Below are positions 1-9,293 of a stretch of DNA of 64,000 nucleotides, piece by piece. Location: NCBI RefSeq assembly GCF_003243515.1, contig NZ_QFRA01000003.1, positions 124,001 to 188,000 of the forward strand, in the 5' to 3' direction. The DNA is from Corynebacterium kroppenstedtii. GTDB lineage: Bacteria > Actinomycetota > Actinomycetes > Mycobacteriales > Mycobacteriaceae. Both the position numbers and the translations under genes were made by a program. Numbering within the stretch: position 1 is the stretch's first letter; the number at the start of each line of letters is the position of its first letter. The notes under the pieces were generated by a model. It ran no database searches, was not told where the DNA came from, and saw nothing but the letters and a program-made list of their open reading frames with translations.

Positions 1-532
1 ACAGCCCGATCAGGCCGATAAGATCTGACAACTTCCCCTTCACGAAATTGTCCGGGGTGATCTTCACCTTCCACATCTCCGAGACGCCGAGACGAAGGTT
101 GCCCATCCAGCCAAGGCCGGTCCATAGTGCGGTCAAGAGACCGATAACACCGATGGAACTGCGACGTTCAACGGCAGTATCTACCAGTGTTTGCAGCGTG
201 TCTTTAAGACCGCTCGTGCCCAGATCCAAGATCTGCTGCTCAACCCTGTCCATGGCAGCGTCGTTCCCCGCCAGAACGAAACCGAAGCCTGCGAAGACGA
301 TCAACATAATGGGGATGAGGGAGAGAACGGAGAAATACGTGATCCCCGCCGCAAAGTGGTTGCCACCTTGTTCGCTATAGCGGTCTTGCATGCACATGAG
401 GTGATCGAACCACGGGAACCGCAGCCGAGCCTTTTCCATTTTGCTCAGTTCATCGTCGTGCGAACGTTCCATGCCGGTATATTCGTCCGCGCGCCCGGTA
501 TTTTTATCTGCCGCGTTTTTCGCTGGAGCCAC
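1..532 (-). CDS. YihY/BrkB-family inner membrane protein, N-terminal part
   Basis: The gene runs off the left edge; about 177 residues are visible. A GTG start at 532 follows the strong Shine-Dalgarno AGGAAGGG. After a charged N-terminus of about 45 residues comes the family pattern: an FAAGITYFSVLSLIPIMLIV first membrane segment, then a region rich in VERRSSIGVIGLLTALWTGL with the helix typical of BrkB/YihY (formerly called RNase BN) proteins. It lies just downstream of trpS on the same strand, as YhjD-like genes do in C. glutamicum and mycobacteria. The family is an integral membrane protein of unsettled function. The identification rests on the helix pattern and synteny. Confidence 0.8.
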   Translation of the reverse strand, partial: MAPAKNAADKNTGRADEYTGMERSHDDELSKMEKARLRFPWFDHLMCMQDRYSEQGGNHFAAGITYFSVLSLIPIMLIVFAGFGFVLAGNDAAMDRVEQQILDLGTSGLKDTLQTLVDTAVERRSSIGVIGLLTALWTGLGWMGNLRLGVSEMWKVKITPDNFVKGKLSDLIGLIGL

Positions 533-623
533 AATAGCCCTTCCTTTATGGTTTCAGCTTGTGATTCAGCCAAAAATGCGGCTGACTCCGCTTCGTATTG
601 TTCTCTCGTATTGTCTCTTAGGG

Positions 624-1670
624 TTATTTGCTTTCTGGCAAAAACCCAATTTTCTTATGCACTTTACGCAAAGTTTTGTGTGCTTCATAGCGGGCACGCT
701 CTGCGCCGTTGGCAAGAATTTTCTCCAATTGCGCCCGATCAGACATGAATTCTTCGTAGCGGGCTTTCAGCGGAGTGGTGAAGGCTTCAAGAGCTTCTGC
801 CGTGTCCTTCTTCAATTCGCCATAGCCAACGCCGGACTCTTGGTATTTTGCCGCGAGGTCCTTGGGGTCCTTATCTGTCAGCGCACCCTGGATAACAAGG
901 AGGTTCGATACGCCGGGCTTATTTTCGCGGTCATAGCGGATCTCGGCATCGTTATCGGTGACAGCGGAACGGATTCGCTTTGCTGACACTTTTGGATCGT
1001 CCAGCAAATTAACAATCCCTTTGGGATTCGACCCAGACTTCGACATTTTCGACGTCGGTTCCTGAAGATCGTAAATCTTCGCCGCCCCCTCCGGAATAAA
1101 ACCGTCGGGAACAACAAATGTGTCACCAAAACGGGAATTGAAGCGCTCCGCCAAGTTTCGGGTGAGTTCCATGTGCTGGCGCTGGTCCTCCCCCACAGGA
1201 ACCAGCTCCGGCTTGTACAGCAGAATGTCGGCAGCCATCAACATGGGGTAGGCGAACAAGCCGGCGCTCGTCCGATCAGTCCCCTGCTTAGACGACTTGT
1301 CCTTGAACTGGGTCATGCGGCTCGCCTCACCGAAGCCGGTCAGGCATGTCATGATCCATCCGAGTTGAGCGTGCTCGGGAACGTGAGACTGCACGAACAG
1401 CGTCGACCGTTCAGGGTCGATCCCCAAAGCCAGTAACTGCGCGACACCGGATAACGTGCGCTTCCGCAATTGCTGCGGATCCTGATCCACGGTGATCGCG
1501 TGAAGATCCGGGATAAAGTAAAAAGCGTCATAGTTGTCCTGCAATTTAATGAATTGCAGGACGGCCCCCAGATAATTACCTAAGTGATACGAATCTGACG
1601 TTGGTTGTAATCCCGAGACAACGCGAGCCTTATGTTCGTGTGCGCTTTGTTGTTCATTCTCACTAGCCAT
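624..1670 (-). CDS. trpS: Tryptophanyl-tRNA synthetase
   Basis: Charges tRNA-Trp with tryptophan in the cytoplasm (class Ic synthetase). The 348-residue length is normal. The HIGH-type motif appears as HLGN at residues 29-32, preceded by SGLQPT, and the KMSKS loop is intact at 208-212 (SKMSKSGSN). The GEDQRQHMELTRNLAERFN stretch binds the ATP/tryptophan side. The ATG start at 1670 is the first Met upstream of the conserved core. It lies upstream of the BrkB-like gene on the same strand (91 bp gap), so co-transcription is likely. Nothing looks unusual. Confidence 0.97.
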   Translation of the reverse strand: MASENEQQSAHEHKARVVSGLQPTSDSYHLGNYLGAVLQFIKLQDNYDAFYFIPDLHAITVDQDPQQLRKRTLSGVAQLLALGIDPERSTLFVQSHVPEHAQLGWIMTCLTGFGEASRMTQFKDKSSKQGTDRTSAGLFAYPMLMAADILLYKPELVPVGEDQRQHMELTRNLAERFNSRFGDTFVVPDGFIPEGAAKIYDLQEPTSKMSKSGSNPKGIVNLLDDPKVSAKRIRSAVTDNDAEIRYDRENKPGVSNLLVIQGALTDKDPKDLAAKYQESGVGYGELKKDTAEALEAFTTPLKARYEEFMSDRAQLEKILANGAERARYEAHKTLRKVHKKIGFLPESK

Positions 1671-1754
1671 GGGGTTTACAGTACTTCTTACCGCCCGCGT
1701 TTCTGCAACCGGCCGTCAGACACCTCCGATATCGAACACTCGAAATACATATTC

Positions 1755-2840
1755 CTATTTAAAACCGACGACGACGGGCGAATGGTCCGACCAGCGAAGA
1801 TCATAAGTATCAGCGATGTCGGTGCGGGCAGCGACCGCCCGCTCGGCCAGATTCCGTGTCGCCGCGTGGACGTCGATACGCCACCCGGCGCCCGTGTCGA
1901 AAGCCTGCCCGCGCCAGGTGTACCAACTGTAGGGGCCTTCTTCGTTCTCGTGGAATGAGCGCTGAACGTCGACCCACTTCGGATCCCTCGCCGGCCCCCG
2001 GAGGCTTACCGCGGACGGCTTGTAGTCCTTGGAGGCGAAGAAATCACCAATAGCGCCGGCGTTGCCCTGCCGTCGCCCATCGCTCAAAGTCATGCCACGG
2101 GGCGCCTCGGTCGCGTCATTGATCTCAGAGACCGTCGCACCGGGGCCCGGACCGAAAATGGAGTCCATAAATGCGCGCTCATCAGGCAAAAAGCCGGCCT
2201 TCTTGCGGTTGCCTTTCCAGCTCTTCAGGTCCTCGCGGCGGTGGCAAATGTTCCAATCCCCGGCGACGAGCATCTTGTCGTACTTGCCGGCCCGCTGCTC
2301 CAGCACGGGGGCAAGAGAGTCCAAAAAAGCGTATTTTTCGTCCTGCTTTTCGTTCCACCCGCCACTCGGGAGGTACAAAGACGCGAGACGCACATCGCCT
2401 AATTCCTTACCGGCATGTATCGTTCCCTCGATCCAGCGGCCTGCATCCTCAAAATCGGGAATACCGATCTCGACGTCGTCGGCGGGGTACGTCGACAAGA
2501 TCCCCACCCCGGCGCGACCACGACTTGCCGCTGGCGCTACGGTAAGCGACCATCCATGGTCGAGGGCAGGTTTGAGAGCATCCTCGGCCTGCTTTTCCAA
2601 CGCCCGCACCTCTTGCAAGAGCACAACGTCCACGTTTGCATTCTTCAACCACTCATGGAAACCGAGGTTCTCTTCCGACCGGTGCTTGACCGCTGCACGA
2701 ATTCCATTCACGTTAATCGACGCGACAGACAGCGACGCGTCGGCAAACGATCCAGCGGACGCGGCAAACGAATTGCGGTGCCCAGGGGTGTTGTCATCAT
2801 TGGGTTTTATCGGCGCACTGTGGGGAGGCATGTCGGACAT
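1755..2840 (-). CDS. xth: Exodeoxyribonuclease III / AP endonuclease
   Basis: Cuts DNA at abasic sites and removes 3' blocks in base-excision repair. The exonuclease-endonuclease-phosphatase fold is clear: it begins SVASINVNGIRAAV, continues with VVLLQEVRA (metal-binding Glu), SLYLPSG, VAGDWNICH, and ends in WSDHSPVVV, which holds the catalytic Asp-His pair. The open frame extends upstream to 3077 but would overlap the end of the transporter gene. I chose the ATG at 2840 (361 residues); a GTG at 2861 with GATGAAGG just upstream is an alternative. About 35 residues before the conserved core are polar and poorly conserved. Confidence 0.9.
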   Translation of the reverse strand: MSDMPPHSAPIKPNDDNTPGHRNSFAASAGSFADASLSVASINVNGIRAAVKHRSEENLGFHEWLKNANVDVVLLQEVRALEKQAEDALKPALDHGWSLTVAPAASRGRAGVGILSTYPADDVEIGIPDFEDAGRWIEGTIHAGKELGDVRLASLYLPSGGWNEKQDEKYAFLDSLAPVLEQRAGKYDKMLVAGDWNICHRREDLKSWKGNRKKAGFLPDERAFMDSIFGPGPGATVSEINDATEAPRGMTLSDGRRQGNAGAIGDFFASKDYKPSAVSLRGPARDPKWVDVQRSFHENEEGPYSWYTWRGQAFDTGAGWRIDVHAATRNLAERAVAARTDIADTYDLRWSDHSPVVVGFK

Positions 2841-3004
2841 GGTAGCGGATGCGCTGGACACGCCTTCATCTGGGCAGGCAGCGTCGGAGCAATAAGCCTG
2901 GTCAGTGGCCGGTGTCGGTGAGACGTCGGCAATTATTAGGCCGCTTTTATTTACCTTTGATACCCGTGTAATTCGCGGAATTAAGCCCCGGTTTAACTGG
3001 CGTT

Positions 3005-4828
3005 TTAGCTGGCCGGAGTCTTCACATGCTGCACCGACGCGGTTGATCGGCGACGAACCAGCGCGGTGGGTGCCCACACAATCATCGACAGCAGCGCCAT
3101 GAGCGCACCGGCCAGTCCACCACTGGAGTAGCCGAACCCGGCGGACACAACCCAGCCGCCGACCATCGCTCCCCCGGCATTCGCGAGGTTCAACGCGGAC
3201 TGGTTGAGGGCGGACGCGAGGGTCTGCGCCTCACCGGCCGTATCCATCAACCGTGACTGCAAGTTCGGGGTGAGCAGCGATCCTGACATTCCGATCAGCG
3301 CGAAGTTGAAGGTGCCGAGCCACGGGTTGCGGGAGGTGAAGAAGAACGCGGTCAAAATAACCATCATCACGATGAGCGAGAAGAAAATTCCACGCTCCGG
3401 GTTGTAGTCCACCAGTTTTCCGCCGAACCAGGTGCCGATAATCATGCCGACGCCATAGGACATCAACACGATCCACATGAGGCTTGCCGGCAGGCCAGCG
3501 ACTTCCGTCATCGTCCACGAAATGTAGGTGTAGACGACGAACATGCCACCGAATCCGACTGTGCCCATGAGCAAGGTGAGCAAAACCTGCGGCTTAATGA
3601 GCGCGCTGAGCTCGGTCAACGGATTCGTCGTCAACATAAGCGTCATGTGCGGCAGCGCGATCCAAATAGAGACCAAGGTGGCGAGCCCGATCAGCGACAC
3701 CATGGCGTACGCATAATACCAGCTCATCGCCTGGCCGATCGCCTGCGCGAGCGGCACACCTATCAACGTCGCGATCGGCAACCCCAGGTTCACAATGGCG
3801 ATTGCTTGGCCCCTCTTACCGGGCTTGGACAGCGACACCGCAACCAGCGACGACACCCCGAAGAAAGCACCATGCGGGATACCGGCGATAAACCGCGCTG
3901 CTATCAGGAAGGGATAGTTCGGGGCAAAAACACTCAAACCATTGCCGACAGTGAACGCCCCCATCAGCAGGAGGAGGAGCCGGCGGCGGGGGATTTTGCC
4001 GGTCAGGGCAGTGATTAGAGGTGCTCCGACGACGACGCCCATCGCGTAGGCAGTCACGATACGTCCGGCGGCACCGTCGGAAATGCCGTAGTCAGCGCCG
4101 ATGTACTTCAGCAACCCCATGGAGACGAACTCCGTGGTGCCGATGCCGAACCCGCCAATGGACAGCGCGATCAGGGCGAACAAGGCGCGTCGGGATCCCA
4201 TTTCTGTTTGTCGCGGGATCGGTTTGCGCTCTGGCATGCGCTCCACGACAACCTGCTTACTGCTGTTATACGCGTGACGTGAGGCCTGGCCAGTTTTCAC
4301 AGCAGCGGCGCGGGACGTGTGCGCGGTTTTCGCCGCGACGGCACGCGAGGTGTGCGCCGTCTTTGCCGCAGCAGCACGCGAGGAGTGGGCCGTTTTCGCG
4401 ACGGCCTTCTTGGATGCCTGTGCACTCTTTGCGACGACCTCTTTGCGTACCTGGGCGCGGCGAGCTCGGTTATCGCGACGCTGCCGCGCTTTCACAGCCT
4501 TACGGACGGCTTTGTCCTCCGCGGTGCCGTGCTCGTCGTCAGCTGCGTCGTCAAGGGAGTATCCGTTGCCGTGGGCCTGCGGGTGGTCATCGATGTCGAT
4601 ACTCAGCGACTGGTGGACCAGCGTTGCGTACGGCTCTTGTGGAGCCTCCGATGCGGAGCTGAATTCACGCCCCGATTCATGCTCGCCGGACGCCTCCATG
4701 CCCTCCGGCGCATGGGCATCTCCCGTAGCAACAGGCTCGGTCAGTGCGCGTGGCGCAATGATGTAGTTGTCTGCGTCCATATAGTCGCGAAACACGTCGA
4801 CGGCTCTACGGAGGCTCCCCACAGGCAT
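3005..4828 (-). CDS. MFS (DHA1/AraJ-type) exporter with long repetitive N-terminus
   Basis: A 607-residue protein, some 200 longer than ordinary 12-helix exporters. Residues from about 212 to the end form a standard major facilitator domain starting SRRALFALIALSIGGFGIG, with a TEFVSMGLL first helix typical of the AraJ/chloramphenicol-efflux group. The first 210 residues are soluble: an acidic stretch up to about residue 105, then a Lys/Arg/Ala-rich part with five 11-residue repeats (131-185, consensus AxAKTAHTSRA). The ATG at 4828 follows AGAGGAAG; a GTG at 4831 is adjacent. The substrate cannot be told. The C-terminal end overlaps no other gene once xth is started at 2840. Confidence 0.85.
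   Translation of the reverse strand: MPVGSLRRAVDVFRDYMDADNYIIAPRALTEPVATGDAHAPEGMEASGEHESGREFSSASEAPQEPYATLVHQSLSIDIDDHPQAHGNGYSLDDAADDEHGTAEDKAVRKAVKARQRRDNRARRAQVRKEVVAKSAQASKKAVAKTAHSSRAAAAKTAHTSRAVAAKTAHTSRAAAVKTGQASRHAYNSSKQVVVERMPERKPIPRQTEMGSRRALFALIALSIGGFGIGTTEFVSMGLLKYIGADYGISDGAAGRIVTAYAMGVVVGAPLITALTGKIPRRRLLLLLMGAFTVGNGLSVFAPNYPFLIAARFIAGIPHGAFFGVSSLVAVSLSKPGKRGQAIAIVNLGLPIATLIGVPLAQAIGQAMSWYYAYAMVSLIGLATLVSIWIALPHMTLMLTTNPLTELSALIKPQVLLTLLMGTVGFGGMFVVYTYISWTMTEVAGLPASLMWIVLMSYGVGMIIGTWFGGKLVDYNPERGIFFSLIVMMVILTAFFFTSRNPWLGTFNFALIGMSGSLLTPNLQSRLMDTAGEAQTLASALNQSALNLANAGGAMVGGWVVSAGFGYSSGGLAGALMALLSMIVWAPTALVRRRSTASVQHVKTPAS
4274..4438 (-). repeat. Five in-frame 33-bp tandem repeats in the MFS gene
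   Basis: Five consecutive 33-bp units encode 11-residue repeats: VVAKSAQASKK, AVAKTAHSSRA, AAAKTAHTSRA, VAAKTAHTSRA, AAVKTGQASRH. The middle three are nearly identical in DNA, which suggests recent duplication. The encoded segment is strongly basic and resembles the Lys/Ala tails of histone-like proteins. Confidence 0.85.
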
Positions 4829-5373
4829 CACACTTCCTCTTCTCTTGACGTCGGTGCGTCATTTACTCGCGATCGTGTATCGATGTAGTCGGTGTAAACG
4901 TGAATTTGTCGGTCTTGCGTCGGTATTAGTTCGGTCGAAATCAGGGGGTTATGTGGACGCGGAATTGACGGGCGAAGCGACACATTGTCATGTCTCCGGA
5001 GGTTTCCTTGTGGTCGCGTTTGAGTTGCCTACATTTGCACATACGTGTGCCATCATGCAATGCGAAATGGGCATTTTCCCCTGCACAATTCATTACATTC
5101 GCGTGCGGAGTGTGATTCGTTTTACTTTGTCGGCCTCAAAGATGAGGTAATTTCAGCTCTCCTGGGCGAAGTATCTCAGCTGCAGCCACGACGGCACGGT
5201 CGGCTGACTGGCCTGGTTGACTGACTCGGCTTTGTCCGGCTTTGTTCGGCGTTCTTAGGGAAGCCGTGTCCGGTTTCGTCGGAGCCGACAGGTAATCTTG
5301 ACTCTGCATTTAGGCACGATATCGCGCCTTCATCACGCTGTCATCCCGACGTCCTCGCTTCTACCTCACCCCG
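4829..5373. other. Divergent intergenic region between MFS gene and ltrA-like gene
   Basis: About 540 bp without a supported gene. A 101-codon open frame at 4845-5150 has no convincing Shine-Dalgarno and no recognisable protein features. The region must hold the promoters for the two divergent genes. A TTGACT hexamer at about 5298 is a possible -35 for the rightward gene, but its -10 partner is not clear. Confidence 0.5.
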
Positions 5374-6354
5374 ATGCGCCCGCGTGATCCCGAGCAACCC
5401 CATCGCGCTGCGACCGTCCTTGAGCTCTTCTTCGACCTGGTCTTCGTCGTTGCCGTATCAACGGCTGGCATGCAGTTGCACTACGCTCTCACCGAAGGCC
5501 ACGCGGGCAAAGGCATTGGCCTATATCTTATGGTGTTCTTCACCATTTGGTGGGCCTGGATGAACTTCACCTGGTTCGCCACCAGTTTTGATAGCGACGA
5601 CTGGCTCTACCGTTTAAGCACGTTCGTGCAGATGGCGGGCGTGCTGGTCCTCACCGCGGGGATCGGCGACGTGTTTGAAGACCGTAATTTCAGCATCATG
5701 GCCATTGGCTATGTCATCATGCGCGTGGCCATGGGAGCACAGTGGCTTCGCGCTTCGCGTGCTAAGGGTCGGGAAGGCCGTTCGGCGTTGACGTACGCCA
5801 TCGGTATTTTGTCGGCGCAGGTGTTGTGGGTGATCGCGGCGGTGGTCACGTCGGGGCGTATTCCCTTGTGGGTATTTTTGGTTTTGGTCATCGTGGAGCT
5901 GTCGGTTCCCCTGATTGCCGAGGTCACGGGTGGTACGCCGTGGCACCGGGAACACATTGCGGAACGGTACGGCCTATTCACCATCATTGTTTTAGGTGAG
6001 TCGCTGCTGGGTTCGGCCAATGCGATTATCGAGGCGCTCGTGGACTACGTAACCGGCTCGTCGGAGCTTTCCTATGTCGCTGTGTCGTTGACGGCGACTG
6101 TGCCGGTGGCTGTTTTCATTCTCGCGATTTGGGCGGTCGCGTACCCTGGGACTCCGCGAATTGTGCGGACCGTGATTCCGATCGGTGCGGTGGTCACGGT
6201 CGCGTCCACGTGGGTGCCGGTGCCCATCGCTGGGGTGGCCGTGGTCATTGTGGCGATGGTTGTTGTGTTGGTGTGTAACCCGGTCGACGGTGACGACGAT
6301 ACGGAACACGAGCACAAGGCCGACGCAAAAGAAGTTAACGAGGTCCGCAACTGA
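5374..6354 (+). CDS. Low temperature requirement protein A (LtrA) family membrane protein
   Basis: A 326-residue polytopic membrane protein. The N-terminus RAATVLELFFDLVFVVAVS, followed by HYALTEG and a WWAWMNFTWF segment, is the signature of the LtrA family; the later ERYGLFTIIVLGESLLG is also typical. The family was named from a Listeria mutant with a cold-growth defect and its biochemical role is unknown. No good Shine-Dalgarno precedes the ATG at 5374, so the message may be leaderless or start elsewhere. It is followed after 13 bp by the mpg gene on the same strand. Confidence 0.88.
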   Translation: MRPRDPEQPHRAATVLELFFDLVFVVAVSTAGMQLHYALTEGHAGKGIGLYLMVFFTIWWAWMNFTWFATSFDSDDWLYRLSTFVQMAGVLVLTAGIGDVFEDRNFSIMAIGYVIMRVAMGAQWLRASRAKGREGRSALTYAIGILSAQVLWVIAAVVTSGRIPLWVFLVLVIVELSVPLIAEVTGGTPWHREHIAERYGLFTIIVLGESLLGSANAIIEALVDYVTGSSELSYVAVSLTATVPVAVFILAIWAVAYPGTPRIVRTVIPIGAVVTVASTWVPVPIAGVAVVIVAMVVVLVCNPVDGDDDTEHEHKADAKEVNEVRN

Positions 6355-6367
6355 GGAGGTGTTATCG

Positions 6368-7006
6368 GTGGGGTTTCCGCCGGACTTGTTTTCCCATCCC
6401 GCGGACATTGTCGCGCCATACGTTTTGGGGTCGACGCTTCGCCGTGGCCCGGTCACGCTGATGATTACTGAGGTCGAGGCGTACTTGGGGAAAGCCGATC
6501 CCGCATCACATGCTTCTCGGGGGCTGACGCCACGCTGCGCGACGATGTTTGGCCCACCGCTGCACCTTTACGTTTACGCTAGCTACGGCATCCATCGTGC
6601 GGGCAATGTGGTGTGTTGCCCCGAAGGCGTGGCGTCAGGACTTTTGCTGCGGGCCGGGCGCGTGATTGATGGTTATGACGTCGTTCGATCCCGACGAGGC
6701 GACCGCCCCGAAGACGATGGGCTCGCCCGTGGGCCGGGGAATGTGGGATCCGCGCTGGGGTTAGATCTTCATCTCGACGGGATGCCCATCGTCCTGGACG
6801 ATGACGGGGCACAGACCGACGTCGGCAATCCCGAAGCTTCGGAGCTGCGGCTAAGCCGTGATCGCGATGAGGACGACATTGTTCCTTATGTCACAGGCCC
6901 GCGGATCGGCATTTCGAAGAATAAAGAGGCACCGCTGCGGTTTTGGATTCCTGGCGATCGGTCAGTGACTCCGCCTCGAGGCCGTCCACGCAGACCAACC
7001 GGCTAA
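6368..7006 (+). CDS. mpg: 3-methyladenine DNA glycosylase (AAG/MPG family)
   Basis: Removes alkylated purines in base-excision repair. The 212-residue product has the family order: PADIVAPYVLGSTL, the catalytic-Glu motif ITEVEAYLG, HASRGLTPRCATMFGP, YVYASYGIHRAGNVVC, LLLRAGRVIDG, ARGPGNVGSALGL and the C-terminal GPRIGISKNKEAPLRFWIPG. The open frame begins at 6185, but that part overlaps ltrA. The GTG at 6368, 7 bases after GAGGAGGT (6354-6360), gives the proper N-terminus. Its end overlaps by 45 bp the end of the convergent YhgE-like gene. Probably co-transcribed with the ltrA-like gene. Confidence 0.93.
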   Translation: MGFPPDLFSHPADIVAPYVLGSTLRRGPVTLMITEVEAYLGKADPASHASRGLTPRCATMFGPPLHLYVYASYGIHRAGNVVCCPEGVASGLLLRAGRVIDGYDVVRSRRGDRPEDDGLARGPGNVGSALGLDLHLDGMPIVLDDDGAQTDVGNPEASELRLSRDRDEDDIVPYVTGPRIGISKNKEAPLRFWIPGDRSVTPPRGRPRRPTG

Positions 7007-8064
7007 CGCTATTCCTAGCAAAGCCCAGCAGGCCAGCACGAGTCTGTGGATCCCCCACCCGGCGCCGTCGAAAAACCCGACCGAACGCAGCGCTGAGCCG
7101 GCAGCGCCTAAGGGGAGGAATTGTCCGATGGTGCCCCATGGTGACGGCAGCCAATCGGGGCCTGTTTGCATGCCGGAGAGCGGGTTCGACAGGAACATAA
7201 CGAACACAGCGCCAATGCCCAATCCCGCGTAGCCGAACTTGGACTCCATGCCGAGGACGAACATGGACACACCGACGATGGCCAGCGATAATGTGCCCAC
7301 GATTTCCCAATAACTTCCGTCGACGACGTCGAAACCGAAGCGCATCACAGCGGCCAAGATGAGGCCGGCGATAATGGCGAACGCCCCGCAGGCGAGGAAT
7401 CGACGAGTGCGCCCTCCGCGGACCTGGGTGGACAAGACGACCGCGGAGATCATGCCACCAAACGCCATCGGGAGTGCCAGGGTGGCGAAGGCGGTTCCGT
7501 GTACGTCGCCAGATGCCGGCGGGGCCACATCTGTGGTGGTGACAGCGCTTGGGTAACCCCATTCATGACCTGGAGATACGTAGTTCCGGCACCTGTCGCG
7601 GTAATCACCGCGGCAGTGGAAACAGGGGTGCCGTTAGGCCCTGCTGTCGGCTGCCCCAGAGCAATGCCTCCGATGGCCTCGCGGTCGTGCACGGCCTGTT
7701 TGGCGTCGTCAACATGCTTGATCTCGAAAACCCCAGGCTGGTTGTGCTCCATGTTTTGAGTGAGTTGAGTAACCGCCTGATCTGGCCCGTTGACGGCGAG
7801 CGGTAGATCTTTCGCGCCGGAATTCACTGCCGGCGCCAAGAAAGACAGCAGCATGAGTGTGACGACGGCGGCGAGGCCGAGCACAATGCCCACTACTTTT
7901 CCGCTCGACGTGTGTGCAGGCGTCTGGTCAGATGTGGTTTTCGACGCCTGATTAGTGCTGTTAGGCGCCTGGTTCGCGATGTGGTCAGCGGTGGTGTTAG
8001 TGGCCTGTGTGGTGGCCGAGGTGCTCTGGGTAGTCACCTCCGTGGAAACGCTGTTACTTGCCAT
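6962..8064 (-). pseudogene. YhgE/ABC-2-like integral membrane protein, frameshifted
   Basis: Two frames make one protein. The first (8064 down to about 7545) has a Thr/Ser/Asn-rich start, one membrane helix (VVGIVLGLAAVVTLMLLSFL) and a soluble extracytoplasmic part. The second (about 7560 down to 6962) continues as SAVTTTDVAPPASGD and then several membrane helices (FATLALPMAFGGMISAVVL and onward). A single missing base near the GGGG or CCC runs at 7554-7563 would join them. This layout matches YhgE/Pip-like or ABC-2-type permeases often controlled by a divergent TetR gene, as here. The ATG at 8064 follows GGGGAGACC. It may be a true mutation or a sequencing undercall. Confidence 0.75.
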
Positions 8065-8358
8065 AAGGTCTCCCCTTTTTTCTTCGATGTGTTTTGCCGC
8101 GCAACGCGACCGTCGTCGTTTTTCTCAATGCTGTTTGTGTGATGCGGCGGGGCCGTTGACGTGCATGAATGTGGCTAACCCGTAGATATGACCAGTAGAT
8201 GCTATCTGTAGGCGTCACTCAAATAAACGGAACATTCCGCTCCGAATACAAATGGAGCATAGTACTTCGTTTATGTTGGTGCAAACGCGCCGGACGTGAC
8301 AGAATGTGACCTCATCAACGGTTTCAATCGCTAAAACCACACCACTAGGAGAAACATC
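8065..8358. promoter_or_regulatory. Divergent promoter region with a nested dyad, possible TetR operator
   Basis: Between the membrane gene and the TetR gene lies ATAAACG (8223-8229) paired with CGTTTAT (8268-8274), and inside it GCTCC (8239-8243) paired with GGAGC (8254-8258). Both pairs share the same centre (8248/8249). A second weaker dyad, AGATA/TATCT, is centred at 8195/8196. A shared-centre dyad between divergent genes is where a TetR regulator would normally bind, but binding is inferred only. Confidence 0.4.
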
Positions 8359-8925
8359 GTGCGTGCAGACGCGACTGCCAGCCGTGCCGCCATCATCGAC
8401 GCAGCGTGGCAAGGTTTTGCCACCAATGGTCCAGATATTTCACTGCGATCCATCGCGCAAGACGCTGAGGTCGGAATTGCCACTCTCTACCGCCACTTCC
8501 CTACGCGCGAGGATCTCTTTATTGGCGTCGGTGAAGAAATGTTGGCCCGAATCACAGCGCTATGCGATCGCTACATTGACGCGCCGTCCTGGAATGAGGA
8601 CCCCGCCGGCACGTGGTCAGATTTCATTGCCGACGACTACGAGTTACAAATCGGCACACTGGCAGCAAAAATGGCCGAAAGCATCGACGTATCTCCCGAG
8701 CTTCATGACCGGATCAAAGTTCTCCGCAAACAGGCATTTTCCCAGGTGGAACCCATCTTGGAGCGCGCTAAAAACGCTGGGCGGGTTCGCCCGGAGATCA
8801 CCACAGCACGGTTCCAAATGGGAGTTGGCCTCTTAAGCAGACCGCTGCCGGAGATGGCAGACAAACTCGAACCGGGCTTTTCAACATGGTTACTGGACAC
8901 CTTCGCGAGAGGGATTGCGCCTTAG
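8359..8925 (+). CDS. TetR/AcrR-family transcriptional regulator
   Basis: A 188-residue regulator. Residues 5-50 form the TetR helix-turn-helix: RAAIIDAAWQGFATNG, then SLRSIAQDAEVGIATLYRHF, which is the recognition helix signature. The C-terminal part is the variable ligand-binding domain; no ligand can be proposed. The GTG start at 8359 follows TAGGAG at 8346-8351. It is divergent from the YhgE-like membrane gene, so it most likely represses that gene and itself through the dyad in the 294-bp gap. Confidence 0.92.
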   Translation: MRADATASRAAIIDAAWQGFATNGPDISLRSIAQDAEVGIATLYRHFPTREDLFIGVGEEMLARITALCDRYIDAPSWNEDPAGTWSDFIADDYELQIGTLAAKMAESIDVSPELHDRIKVLRKQAFSQVEPILERAKNAGRVRPEITTARFQMGVGLLSRPLPEMADKLEPGFSTWLLDTFARGIAP

Positions 8926-9293
8926 GGCACTCCAATCCCGGCTGAGAGAGCCACGCCTCTCGCCCCCAACCCCAGCTGCGGGGACCAACCGTCACGTCCC
9001 CACCTCTCCGACGAGCGTATCGTCGCCCCGTCTGTGGGGGTGCGTCACATCATGGAGTCGCATTTGTGGCGTCGTCACGTACTCTAGAAAAGGAAGTATC
9101 CGCTATGTTGATAGCTTTGCTACCCAGGCCTTGTATAGGTGATGACGCACTGTCCGAATCCGCAGATCAGCGCTCCATATGAACACGGCATCTGCACACC
9201 GTCGGGAGTAATTTTGCCCGAACATCGGCCTCGGAACGCACAGCACACATAATCCTGAACAATATTTAGCGAGTAAGGGAGTTTTGCCCCACC
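8926..9293. other. Intergenic region upstream of icd
   Basis: 368 bp separating the TetR gene from icd. No gene, hairpin with a T-run or known operator was recognised. It should contain the icd promoter; the purine-rich AAGGGA at 9276-9281 is a weak ribosome-binding candidate for the ATG at 9294. Confidence 0.5.

Noticed and set aside
2841..3077. Upstream extension of xth to 3077
   Set aside because: It overlaps the coding end of the transporter and is not conserved in character; the start at 2840 leaves a complete enzyme.
4845..5150. 101-codon open frame on the plus strand between the MFS and ltrA-like genes
   Set aside because: No ribosome-binding site, no recognisable motif, unusual composition; more likely part of a divergent regulatory region.
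6185..6367. Upstream extension of mpg into ltrA
   Set aside because: The strong GAGGAGGT at 6354-6360 directs translation to the GTG at 6368.
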